A stretch of DNA of 34,882 bases from Aestuariivirga sp. (GTDB lineage: Bacteria > Pseudomonadota > Alphaproteobacteria > Rhizobiales > Aestuariivirgaceae). Of the stretch, positions 23,629 through 31,624 are shown piece after piece. The DNA is taken from NCBI RefSeq assembly GCF_020252405.1, contig NZ_JADCDA010000002.1:1-34882 (forward strand), read 5' to 3'. The notes under the pieces were generated by a model. The model had not been told where the DNA came from. It was given only the letters and a program-made list of their open reading frames with translations, and ran no database searches. Position numbers and translations under genes: made by a program. Positions within the stretch are counted from its first letter, which is position 1. Each line of letters starts with the position of its first letter.

Positions 23629-25128
23629 ATGATTCAGAATCCCGCCCTCCGCGCCATCGAGCCCGCTCCGGACGACGGGAGCTATCGTAGCCCGCCCCAC
23701 AATATCGAGGCGGAACAGGCGCTGCTGGGCGCCATACTCGTCAACAACGAGGCGGCCGACAAGGTCTCGGCGTTCCTCGCTCCGGAGCATTTCTTCGAAC
23801 CGCTGCACGCGCGCATCTACGAGGCGGCCACGACGCTGATCAGGATCGGCAAGCTGGCGAGCCCCGTCACGCTCAAGACCCATTTCGAGAATGACGCGAC
23901 GCTGAAGGAGATCGGCGGCACGGCCTATCTCGCGCGCCTCGCGGCGAGCGCCACCACCATCATCAATGCGGAGGAATATGGCCGCACCATCTACGAACTG
24001 GCGCAGCGGCGGAAGCTCATCGGCGTCGGCACCGATCTCGTCAACGAGGCCTTCGACCCCGGCATCGAGGACACCTCGCGCGAACTGATCGAGCGCGCCG
24101 AGCAGACGCTCTATTCGCTGGCGGAGACGGGCAAATACGGCCAGGGCTTCCAGCCCTTCGCGCGGGCCCTCACCGACGCGGTGGACATGGCGGCGAGCGC
24201 CTATCAGCGTGACGGCGGCCTGTCCGGCATTTCCACGGGCCTCAGGGACCTCGACGAGAAGATGGGCGGCCTGCAGGCCTCGGACCTCATCATCATCGCC
24301 GGGCGGCCCGCCATGGGCAAGACCTCGCTTGCCACCAACATCGCCTACAACATCGCCAGGGCCTATAAGGCCGAGCACAATGCCGATGGTTCGGTGAAGG
24401 TGACGGATGGCGGCGTGGCCGCCTTCTTCTCGCTCGAAATGTCGGCCGAGCAGCTGGCCACCCGCATCATCTCCGAGCAGGCCATGATCCCGTCGGAGCG
24501 CATCCGCCGCGGCAAGATCGACGCGGACGAGTTCGCCAGGATCGTCGAGGTGACGCGCGAGATGCAGTCGCTGCCGCTCTATATCGACGCCACCGGCGGC
24601 ATCACCATCGCGCAGGTGGCGGCGCGCGCCCGCCGCCTGAAGCGCCAGCGCGGGCTGGGCGTGCTGGTCATCGACTATTTGCAGCTGCTGTCGGGCTCCT
24701 CGCGCCGCGCTTCGGAGGGCCGCGTGCAGGAAGTCTCCGAAATCACCGTGGGCCTCAAGGCCCTCGCCAAGGAATTATCCGTTCCCGTCATCGCCCTCTC
24801 GCAGCTCTCCCGCCAGGTCGAGAACCGCGACGACAAGCGGCCGCAGCTCGCGGACCTGCGCGAGTCAGGCTCGATCGAGCAGGATGCCGACGTGGTGCTG
24901 TTCGTCTATCGCGAGGAATATTATCTTGCCCGCAAGGAGCCCCGCCCCAATACGCAGGAGTATTTCGAATGGCAGGAGCAGATGAACCGCGTGAACGGCG
25001 TGGCCGAGGTCATCATCGGCAAGCAGCGCCACGGCCCCACCGGCACCGTCGAACTGCAGTTCGAGGCGAGCCTCACCAAGTTCCAGAACCTGGTGCGCGC
25101 CGACTATCTGCCGGAGCGCTTCGAATAG
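23629..25128 (+). CDS. dnaB: Replicative DNA helicase DnaB
   Basis: Hexameric 5'-3' helicase that unwinds the fork and recruits DnaG. The 499-residue protein has the N-terminal collar domain (PPHNIEAEQALLGAILVNNEA) and the RecA-like ATPase with Walker A GRPAMGKTS (225-233). A short alphaproteobacterial-type insert (AEHNADGSVKVTDGG) follows, then FFSLEMSAEQLATRI, Walker B LGVLVIDYLQLL, and RDDKRPQLADLRESGSIEQDAD. The first codons contain GATTC and GAATC, two CcrM-type GANTC sites within 11 bases. It sits in the conserved rplI-dnaB-alr-radA neighbourhood, interrupted here by cfa. Confidence 0.98.
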   Translation: MIQNPALRAIEPAPDDGSYRSPPHNIEAEQALLGAILVNNEAADKVSAFLAPEHFFEPLHARIYEAATTLIRIGKLASPVTLKTHFENDATLKEIGGTAYLARLAASATTIINAEEYGRTIYELAQRRKLIGVGTDLVNEAFDPGIEDTSRELIERAEQTLYSLAETGKYGQGFQPFARALTDAVDMAASAYQRDGGLSGISTGLRDLDEKMGGLQASDLIIIAGRPAMGKTSLATNIAYNIARAYKAEHNADGSVKVTDGGVAAFFSLEMSAEQLATRIISEQAMIPSERIRRGKIDADEFARIVEVTREMQSLPLYIDATGGITIAQVAARARRLKRQRGLGVLVIDYLQLLSGSSRRASEGRVQEVSEITVGLKALAKELSVPVIALSQLSRQVENRDDKRPQLADLRESGSIEQDADVVLFVYREEYYLARKEPRPNTQEYFEWQEQMNRVNGVAEVIIGKQRHGPTGTVELQFEASLTKFQNLVRADYLPERFE

Positions 25129-25144
25129 CAACGCGCGCCGCCTG

Positions 25145-25191
25145 GCGCATGTTGCGATCAGGTGATTCCATCCGGTCGGAACATGCGCTAA
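25145..25191. repeat. Dispersed palindromic repeat (copy 3)
   Basis: GCGCATGTTGCGATCAGGTG at the left pairs imperfectly with the right arm CCGGTCGGAACATGCGC; the unit ends CTAA. It has the same plan as copies at 13213 and 27973. It lies 17 bases after the dnaB stop, between dnaB and alr. Confidence 0.85.
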
Positions 25192-25221
25192 GCCAGTCGC
25201 CGAAAGGACCTGGCCCGCAAG

Positions 25222-26361
25222 ATGACCCCCACCCCAGAGGACCTCGCCGGCGCGGTGCTGACCATTGACCTGGTGGCGCTGAAGGACAATTGGCGGCGGC
25301 TTAACGCATTGGCCGGAAAGGCGGAATGCGGCGCCGCGGTGAAGGGCAACGCCTATGGGCTGGGCATCGCACCCGTGGCAAAGGCGTTGTGGGAGGCCGG
25401 CTGCCGCTCCTTCTTCGTGGCGCGGCCCAAGGAGGGCGAGGAGCTGCGCGGGCTTCTGCCCGAGGCCACCATCTATATCCTCGACGGATTGTTTCCCGGG
25501 CAAGCCGAATTCTATGCCAAACTGGCTCTCCGTCCGGCCCTGATTTCCATCGAGGAAGCGCGGGAATGGGCAGCGTTTGGAAGGGTTTACGGACGGAAAC
25601 TGCCCTGCGCCATCCATGTCGATACCGGCATCAACCGGCTTGGGTTTTCGCCGGCCGAATTCGATGGCCTGCGCGACGACCGCGTCACCATGGAGGGGCT
25701 GAACGTCACGCTGCTGATGAGTCATCTGGCCTGCGCCGACGAGCCCTCCCATCCGCTGAACCGGCGCCAGAGCGAGGCCTTTGCGGCGGTGAGAGCCAGG
25801 CTGCCGGGTGTTGCGGCGAGCCTCGCCAACTCCAGCGGCATATTCCTCGGCGAAAGTTTCACCCATGACCTGGTGCGTCCGGGCATTGCGCTCTACGGCG
25901 GAAATCCGACGCGGAATGTTGCGAATCCGATGCTGCCCGTTGCCATTCTGGAAGGTGCCGTCATGCAACTGCGCGACGTTGCCCCCGCAAGCACGGTTGG
26001 CTACGGCGCCACGTGGACAGCCGGCCGCCCGGCCCGCATCGCCATCCTCGGCGCGGGCTATAAGGATGGCGTGCCCCGGGCGCTGTCCTCGACGCAGCCC
26101 AACGGGCCAGCCCAGGTTTTCATCAATGGCCGGCGCTGCCCGGTTGTCGGGCGGATCTCCATGGACATGATGGGGATCGACGTCACCGCCCTGCCCGAGG
26201 GTTCGGTGAAGCGCGGCGCCAGGGCCGAAATCCTGGGCCGCCATATCGGCATCGACGAGGCCGCCGGCTGGGCGGGCACCATTGCCTATGAGTTGCTGAC
26301 GAGGCTGGGCAGCCGCTATGCAAGGCTTTACACCGGACTCGAATCGGACTCCCGCGCTTGA
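25222..26361 (+). CDS. alr: Alanine racemase
   Basis: PLP enzyme that converts L-alanine to D-alanine for peptidoglycan. The 379-residue protein has the PLP-binding lysine K41 in AAVKGNAYGLG and the second catalytic base Y261 in TVGYGATWTA. Other family segments are HVDTGINRLGF (132-142), LLMSHLACAD, ANSSGIFLG, VRPGIALYG and the late GRISMDMMGIDVT. Length and order are normal. The usual A in VKANAYGHG is G here and the H is L, minor variation. The stop overlaps the TTG start of mlaE (TTGA), so the two are translated together. Confidence 0.96.
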   Translation: MTPTPEDLAGAVLTIDLVALKDNWRRLNALAGKAECGAAVKGNAYGLGIAPVAKALWEAGCRSFFVARPKEGEELRGLLPEATIYILDGLFPGQAEFYAKLALRPALISIEEAREWAAFGRVYGRKLPCAIHVDTGINRLGFSPAEFDGLRDDRVTMEGLNVTLLMSHLACADEPSHPLNRRQSEAFAAVRARLPGVAASLANSSGIFLGESFTHDLVRPGIALYGGNPTRNVANPMLPVAILEGAVMQLRDVAPASTVGYGATWTAGRPARIAILGAGYKDGVPRALSSTQPNGPAQVFINGRRCPVVGRISMDMMGIDVTALPEGSVKRGARAEILGRHIGIDEAAGWAGTIAYELLTRLGSRYARLYTGLESDSRA

Positions 26362-27131
26362 ACCTTTTCGCCCATATCGGCCGCGCCACGCTGGCCATGC
26401 TCACCGAGATCGGGCGCGTCGCCATGTTTCTCAAGGACGCGCTGCTGCAGGGGCTCACCCCGAAGATTTTCCCGCGCCAGATCATCGGGCAGATGGTGCA
26501 CATCGGCTACTTCTCGCTGCCCGTCGTCGGCCTCACCGCCTTTTTCACCGGCGGCGCGCTGGCGCTGCAGATTTACCTCGGCTCCTCGCGCTTCAATGCG
26601 GAAAGCCTGGTGGCGTCGATCGTGGCGCTCGGCATCACGCGCGAACTGGGGCCGGTTCTCGCGGGCCTCATGGTGGCGGGCCGCGTGGGCGCCTCGATCG
26701 CCGCGGAACTCGGCACCATGCGGGTGACCGAGCAGATCGACGCGCTGGTGACGCTGGCCACCAACCCGTTCAAATATCTCGTGGGCCCGCGCATCATCGC
26801 CGCGGTGGTGACGCTGCCCATGCTCGTCGGCATCGCCGACATCATCGGCATCATGGGCGGCTACATCGTCGGCACGCGCTCGCTCGGTCTCAATGGCTTT
26901 GCCTATATCCGCAACACGGCGGATTTCCTGGAGTTCAACGACGTGTCCTCCGGCCTCATCAAGGCCGCCGTCTTCGGCTTCATCATCGCGGTGATGGGCT
27001 GCTACCACGGCTTCAACTCCAGCGGTGGGGCACAAGGCGTGGGCCGCGCCACGACGAATGCGGTGGTGTCCTCGGCGATCCTGATCCTCGCCGCCAACTT
27101 CGCCCTCACCACGCTGCTCTTCGCGGATTGA
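26358..27131 (+). CDS. mlaE: MlaE-family ABC transporter permease (phospholipid transport)
   Basis: Inner-membrane component of the Mla-type phospholipid transporter that maintains outer-membrane asymmetry. The 257-residue protein carries the MlaE (YrbE) pattern: FTGGALALQIYLG, RELGPVLAGLMVAGRVGASIAAELGTMRVTEQIDAL in the cytoplasmic loop that meets the ATPase, NPFKYLVGPRIIA, and five or so hydrophobic segments. The start is a TTG overlapping the alr stop. The ATPase MlaF follows two bases after its stop. No MCE-domain MlaD gene follows in the window, so the lipid-carrier subunit must be encoded elsewhere. Confidence 0.93.
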   Translation: MNLFAHIGRATLAMLTEIGRVAMFLKDALLQGLTPKIFPRQIIGQMVHIGYFSLPVVGLTAFFTGGALALQIYLGSSRFNAESLVASIVALGITRELGPVLAGLMVAGRVGASIAAELGTMRVTEQIDALVTLATNPFKYLVGPRIIAAVVTLPMLVGIADIIGIMGGYIVGTRSLGLNGFAYIRNTADFLEFNDVSSGLIKAAVFGFIIAVMGCYHGFNSSGGAQGVGRATTNAVVSSAILILAANFALTTLLFAD

Positions 27132-27133
27132 CG

Positions 27134-27910
27134 ATGGCCGGGGCGGGATACATCGAACTGACAGGCGTGAGGAAGAGCTTCGGGGCGAAGCATGTGCTGA
27201 ACGGCGTGACGCTGTCCGTGCCCAAGGGTCATTCGCTGGTGGTCATCGGCGGCTCCGGCACCGGCAAGTCGGTGATGCTGAAGTGCATCCTCGGCCTGCT
27301 GCATCCGGATTCGGGCTCGATCCGCATCGCGGGCGAGGAGGTCGTTGGCCTTCGGGGCAGCGCGCGCGACGAATATCTGGCGCGCTTCGGCATGCTGTTC
27401 CAGGGAGCAGCCTTGTTCGACTCCCTCTCCGTCTGGGAAAACGTGGCCTTCGGGCTGATCCAGGGTCGCCATATGGCGCGCTCACGGGCCCGCGACATCG
27501 CCATCGAGAAACTGGGTCAGGTGGGGCTCACACCGGAAGTCGGCAATCTCCATCCGGCGGAGCTTTCAGGGGGCATGCAGAAGCGCGTGGGCCTCGCCCG
27601 CGCCATCGCCGCGGACCCCGAGATCATCTTCTTCGACGAACCGACCACGGGCCTCGACCCGATCATGGCTGACGTCATCAACAATCTGATCGTCGACTGC
27701 GTGAAAAGGCTGGGCGCAACCACCGTGTCGATCACCCATGACATGGCGTCCGCCCGCAAGATCGCCGATGACATCGCCATGATCTTCAAGGGCGAGATCG
27801 TCTGGCAGGGACCCGCCAAGACCATCGACAACAGCGGCAACGCTTACGTCGACCAGTTCATTCACGGCCGCGCCGAAGGGCCGATCCAGATGGATGTGCT
27901 GAAGCCGTAG
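27134..27910 (+). CDS. mlaF: MlaF-family ABC transporter ATPase (phospholipid transport)
   Basis: The cytoplasmic ATPase partner of MlaE, 258 residues. It has Walker A GGSGTGKS (about 37-44), Q-loop FGMLFQGAALFDSLSVWENV, signature LSGGMQKRVGLARA, Walker B IIFFDEPTTGLDP and the switch histidine in SITHDM. The MQKR form of the signature and the GAALFDS segment are typical of MlaF rather than of other ABC ATPases. It begins two bases after mlaE. The stop codon TAG is the first triplet of a dispersed repeat (TAGAGCA), and the gene converges with a small minus-strand gene. Confidence 0.94.
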   Translation: MAGAGYIELTGVRKSFGAKHVLNGVTLSVPKGHSLVVIGGSGTGKSVMLKCILGLLHPDSGSIRIAGEEVVGLRGSARDEYLARFGMLFQGAALFDSLSVWENVAFGLIQGRHMARSRARDIAIEKLGQVGLTPEVGNLHPAELSGGMQKRVGLARAIAADPEIIFFDEPTTGLDPIMADVINNLIVDCVKRLGATTVSITHDMASARKIADDIAMIFKGEIVWQGPAKTIDNSGNAYVDQFIHGRAEGPIQMDVLKP

Positions 27911-28016
27911 AGCACGTTCCGCAAGAGCGGCACCCGCTTATGCGACAAGATCATGCTCAGGCTTTTGATCTGGCGCATGTTCCGGTCAGGCCATTCCACC
28001 TGACCGGAAGATGCGC
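27909..28016. repeat. Dispersed palindromic repeats, two modules (copy 4)
   Basis: Module one (27909-27959) runs from AGAGCACGTTCCG to GATCATGCTCA, an imperfect palindrome. Module two (27973-28016) has near-perfect arms GCGCATGTTCCGGTCAGG and CCTGACCGGAAGATGCGC. The second has the plan of copies at 13213 and 25145. The left edge supplies the mlaF stop codon. Confidence 0.85.
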
Positions 28017-28036
28017 CGGGAGCCTGCGGACCCTAA

Positions 28037-28066
28037 CGAAAAAGGCCGCCAGTGCTGGCGGCCTTT
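28037..28066 (-). terminator. Rho-independent terminator of the small minus-strand gene
   Basis: On the minus strand AAAGGCCGCCA and TGGCGGCCTTT form a perfect 11-base stem around a four-base loop, and the T run continues to five T. The plus strand lacks a T-tract beyond TTT, so the orientation is minus, 40 bases after the small gene's stop. It may also help stop mlaF transcripts. Confidence 0.85.
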
Positions 28067-28105
28067 CCGTGAGATGCGCCGGAAGGCGGTCTCGAACCCG
28101 TAGCG

Positions 28106-28168
28106 TCAGCTCCGCTTGCCCGCGGAGGCAACGATCCGGCTCGCCGGCACAGTGAACTCACTCGACAT
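28106..28168 (-). CDS. Very small protein gene (20 aa) with extended Shine-Dalgarno
   Basis: The ATG at 28168 is preceded on the minus strand by GAAAGGAGGTGATCC (28184-28170), which can pair over 15 bases with the 3' tail of 16S rRNA; AGGAGG to ATG is seven bases, the ideal distance. The frame encodes 20 residues starting MSSEFTVPASR and ending AGKRS, then TGA, and a strong terminator follows 40 bases later. Together these describe a compact free-standing mRNA of about 150 bases. I do not recognise the peptide. It could be a real small protein, a leader peptide, or an RNA whose anti-anti-SD stretch acts on ribosomes. Confidence 0.6.
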   Translation of the reverse strand: MSSEFTVPASRIVASAGKRS

Positions 28169-28270
28169 CGGATCACCTCCTTTCGCTGTTGACGATAGAA
28201 TGGAGAGTGGGGGCTTGCCGCCCGTTCGTCAAGCGGGCATTTTCGCGGCGCAGATCAAAGGACCCCCCGC

Positions 28271-29944
28271 ATGACCGCCGCCGACATTCTGATCACCAAT
28301 GCACATGTGCTGACAATGGACCCTGCACGCCCCCGCGCCGAGGCGGTGGCCATTGCCGGGAACCGCATCATCCGCGTGGGCTCGCATGACGACGTGGCGG
28401 GACTGAAGGCAAAGCACACGCGCGTGATCGATGCGGCCCAAAAGACTGTGATGCCCGGCATCATCGAGGGCCATGTGCATCTGTTCGGCGGGGCCGTCGA
28501 ACTCGAAACACTGATTCTGAACGGCATGACCGGCTTCGCTACGGTGGCCGACGCCGTCGCCCGCTTCCGCAGGCAGCGCCCGGGCGAGCCCGTGCTGCTC
28601 GCCACAGGCATTGCGCATGAGGCCTTTGGCGAGCCGATCACCCGGCAGATGCTCGACCGCATGGTCCCGGACATTCCCTTCATCATGGGCTGCTTCGACC
28701 ACCACACCATGTGGGCCAACACCAGGGCGCTGGAGGCGGCAGGCATCATGAATGGCCGCGATCTGCCTGTCGGCAACGAGATCGTGCTCGACCACAATGG
28801 CATCGCCACGGGCGAACTGCGCGAGCCTGCGGCCTACATGCCGGTGCAGGCGCTGACCCCGACGGGCGGGCGCGAATGGCTGGGGATGACGACGGGCGAG
28901 AACCCCAACCCGCCGGCGACGGCGGCGCAGCGCGAGCTCGACATCGGCTTCTTCAAAAAGGGCATTGCGCATGCGGCGTCCCTCGGCATCACCTCGATGC
29001 ACAACATGGACGGCAACTGGTATCAGCTGGAGCTGCTGCAGGCGCTGCTCGACCGCGGTGAGATGCTGGCGCGCGTCGAAATTCCCTTCCACCAGAAGAA
29101 CACCTTCGAAATCGCGCGCGTCGAGGAGGCGGCCGACATGCGCGCCAAATATGGCCGCACGCGGCCGGGTGGCGAGATGCTGCATTGCGACCGCGTGAAG
29201 GTGTTCATCGACGGCGTGCTCGAGACCTATACCGCGCTGATGCTGGAAGGCTACCCGGATCAGCCGGAGAATATGGGAGCGCCGCTGTTCACCGCGGAGG
29301 AGATGAACGAGATCGTGCGCCGCGCCGACCGGCACGGCCTGCAGGTGGCGACCCATGCCATCGGCGATGGCGGCGTCAGGCGCACGCTCGATGCCTATGA
29401 GAATGCAATCAGGACGAATGGCAAGCGCTCCTCGCGGCACCGCATCGAGCATATCGAGATGATCGACCCTGCCGACATTCCACGCCTGAAGGAGCTGGGC
29501 GTCATCGCCTCGCTGCAGCCCATCGCCGGCGTGGGTGTTCCCGGATCGCCGCATGAACCCATTCTCTCCCGCGTGGGAAGCAAGCTGCCGTGGTCCTATG
29601 CCTGGCAGACGCTGCGCGACTCAGGCGCCGTGATCGCCTTTTCCTCCGACTGGCCGGTTGCTCCCTTAAGCCCCTTCCTTGGCATGCAGGCGGCGATGAC
29701 GGCCGCACCGTTAAGCCCCGACTGCCCGCCGCAGGCGCAGACTCTGATGGACACGCTGCACAGCTTCACCGCCGCCGGCGCCTACATGGAATTCATGGAG
29801 GACAGGAAGGGCACGCTGAAGGAAAATTATCTCGCCGACGTGGTGGTGCTCGATTCCGATATGGAGAAGACGCCAAAGGACCAGGTTGCCAATGTGCGGC
29901 CGGTCACAACGATCTGCGATGGGCGGGTGAGTTTCGAGGCGTGA
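28271..29944 (+). CDS. Amidohydrolase family protein (YtcJ-like)
   Basis: A 557-residue metal-dependent hydrolase of the amidohydrolase superfamily, YtcJ-like branch. It has the N-terminal beta-sandwich part (ADILITNAHVLTMDP), the metal-binding HVH at residues 68-70 (MPGIIEGHVHLFGG), KVFIDGVLETYTALM, THAIGDGG and RIEHIEM with the later histidines, and SSDWPVAPLSP with the final aspartate. Members of this branch cleave amide or ester bonds in varied compounds; the substrate cannot be read here. AAAGGA lies upstream of the ATG. It is monocistronic, placed between mlaEF and radA, which elsewhere are often closer together. Confidence 0.9.
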   Translation: MTAADILITNAHVLTMDPARPRAEAVAIAGNRIIRVGSHDDVAGLKAKHTRVIDAAQKTVMPGIIEGHVHLFGGAVELETLILNGMTGFATVADAVARFRRQRPGEPVLLATGIAHEAFGEPITRQMLDRMVPDIPFIMGCFDHHTMWANTRALEAAGIMNGRDLPVGNEIVLDHNGIATGELREPAAYMPVQALTPTGGREWLGMTTGENPNPPATAAQRELDIGFFKKGIAHAASLGITSMHNMDGNWYQLELLQALLDRGEMLARVEIPFHQKNTFEIARVEEAADMRAKYGRTRPGGEMLHCDRVKVFIDGVLETYTALMLEGYPDQPENMGAPLFTAEEMNEIVRRADRHGLQVATHAIGDGGVRRTLDAYENAIRTNGKRSSRHRIEHIEMIDPADIPRLKELGVIASLQPIAGVGVPGSPHEPILSRVGSKLPWSYAWQTLRDSGAVIAFSSDWPVAPLSPFLGMQAAMTAAPLSPDCPPQAQTLMDTLHSFTAAGAYMEFMEDRKGTLKENYLADVVVLDSDMEKTPKDQVANVRPVTTICDGRVSFEA

Positions 29945-30068
29945 GGCCCGTTTGAGCCTCCGCTCCGCTCGATACCTGCGGCTGCCGCCGCTCCGGAACC
30001 AACGGTGTCGGTCGGCCAGGTGGAAATCGCCCCCTTTCCGTTCCAGAAACGTTCCGGTATGACAGGGC

Positions 30069-31457
30069 ATGGCCAAGTCCTCCCAATTCGTCTGCCAATC
30101 TTGCGGTTCCGCCTCTTCCAAATGGTCCGGCCGCTGTGACAATTGCGGCGCGTGGAACTCCATCGTCGAGGAGCAGGCCTCTGCCCCGCTCTCCGGCGCC
30201 AAGGGGGCGAGCCTGCCCAGGGGGCGGGCATCAAGGCTTGTGGGGCTGCGCGGCGAGTCTCCCGCACCGCCGCGCATCATCACCGGCATTGCCGAACTGG
30301 ACCGCGTGGCGGGCGGCGGCTTCGTGCCGGGCTCGGGCGTGCTGATCGGCGGCGACCCCGGAATCGGCAAGTCCACCCTGCTGCTGCAGGCGCTGGCAGC
30401 ACTGGCGCGCAAGGGCGAGCGGGTGGTCTATATTTCCGGCGAAGAGGCGATTGCCCAGGTGCGGCTCAGGGCCCAGCGGCTGGGCCTCGACGATGCCCCG
30501 GTGCTGCTGGCGACCGAGACCAATGTCTCCGACATTTTGGCCACACTGTCGGAGGAGAAGCCCCCGTCCATTGCAGTCATCGATTCGATCCAGACCCTCT
30601 GGGCGCCCTCGATCGAGGCGGCACCCGGCACGGTCTCCCAGCTCAAGGCCGGTTCCGAGGCGCTGATCCGCTTTGCCAAGCAGAAGGGCACCGCCGTGCT
30701 GCTGGTGGGCCACGTGACCAAGGACGGGCAGATCGCCGGACCCAAGGTGGTGGAGCACATGGTGGATGCCGTGCTCTATTTCGAGGGCGACCGCGGGCAC
30801 CAATACCGCATTCTGCGTGCCGTGAAGAACCGCTTTGGGCCCACCGACGAGATCGGCGTATTCGAAATGTCGGACGGCGGGCTGGCCGAAGTCAGCAATC
30901 CGTCGCGCCTGTTCATGGGCTCCGGCGAGCGCCCGGCGCCGGGCACCGCGGTCTTCGCGGGCATGGAGGGGACGCGTCCCTTGCTCATCGAGGTGCAGGC
31001 GCTGGTTTCGCCCTCGCCGCTCGGCACGCCGCGGCGGACGGCGGTCGGCTGGGATTCGAACCGGCTGGCCATGATCCTGGCCGTGCTGGAGGCGCGTGCG
31101 GGCGTGCAGATCGGGCAGAACGACGTTTACCTCAACGTCGCCGGCGGGCTTAAGGTGCGCGAACCCGCGGCCGACCTCGCGGTTGCGGCGGCGCTGCTCT
31201 CCTCCCTCACCGGCACGGTGATCCCGCCCGGCACGGCGGTGTTCGGCGAAATTGCGCTGTCCGGCGCCATTCGTCCGGTGGGCCAGACCGACGCCCGCCT
31301 CAAGGAAGCCCAGAAGCTGGGCTTGAGGGAGGCCATCGTCGCCGCCACCGCGGAGCAAGTGGGCATGAAGGATCTGAAGGTGAGGGGCCTCGAGACGATC
31401 ATGGACCTCGTGGCCTGGTCGGCCGCGCAGGACCGCGGACAACAGAGAATCGCCTAA
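30069..31457 (+). CDS. radA: DNA repair protein RadA
   Basis: RadA (Sms) is a DnaB-like branch-migration helicase in recombinational repair. The 462-residue protein has the N-terminal C4 zinc finger (C9-x2-C12, C23-x2-C26), Walker A GGDPGIGKST (94-103), the RadA-specific KNRFG motif in AVKNRFGPTDEIGVFEM, and the C-terminal Lon-protease-like domain (GLKVREPAADLAVAAALLSS, then GEIALSGAIRPV) without protease activity. Length is usual. The stop TAA lies within a dispersed repeat that fills the space before cvpA. Confidence 0.97.
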   Translation: MAKSSQFVCQSCGSASSKWSGRCDNCGAWNSIVEEQASAPLSGAKGASLPRGRASRLVGLRGESPAPPRIITGIAELDRVAGGGFVPGSGVLIGGDPGIGKSTLLLQALAALARKGERVVYISGEEAIAQVRLRAQRLGLDDAPVLLATETNVSDILATLSEEKPPSIAVIDSIQTLWAPSIEAAPGTVSQLKAGSEALIRFAKQKGTAVLLVGHVTKDGQIAGPKVVEHMVDAVLYFEGDRGHQYRILRAVKNRFGPTDEIGVFEMSDGGLAEVSNPSRLFMGSGERPAPGTAVFAGMEGTRPLLIEVQALVSPSPLGTPRRTAVGWDSNRLAMILAVLEARAGVQIGQNDVYLNVAGGLKVREPAADLAVAAALLSSLTGTVIPPGTAVFGEIALSGAIRPVGQTDARLKEAQKLGLREAIVAATAEQVGMKDLKVRGLETIMDLVAWSAAQDRGQQRIA

Positions 31458-31558
31458 AGCATTTTCAGGTCAAGTGGACACCGGTTGACCGTCGAAAATG
31501 CGACCAGACAAAAAGACAGAGCAGGTTTCGATTCCGCCAGAACGGAACATGCGCTAGG
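31453..31558. repeat. Dispersed palindromic repeat (copy 5)
   Basis: Positions 31453-31506 match the reverse complement of 10443-10496 in 53 of 54 bases. A short AGAGCAGGTTTCGATTC piece follows, as in copy 1, and the end GGAACATGCGCTAGG belongs to the other module type (copies at 13213 and 25145). The unit is thus a mosaic of modules. Its left edge supplies the radA stop codon. Confidence 0.88.
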
Positions 31559-31624
31559 CTCAGGCGGAAATTCTTTCTATATGAATGCCGAAACCGGGTC
31601 GCCGTACCCCTCCAGGACCACGAG

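Noticed and set aside
28041-28066. Terminator of mlaF on the plus strand
   Set aside because: The T-tract lies on the minus-strand side, so the hairpin is assigned to the small minus-strand gene, though it could still affect mlaF transcripts.
28170-28184. Fragment of a 16S rRNA gene on the plus strand (15-base match to the 3' tail)
   Set aside because: The match stops at the 15 bases and is explained by an extended Shine-Dalgarno on the other strand, correctly spaced to an ATG.
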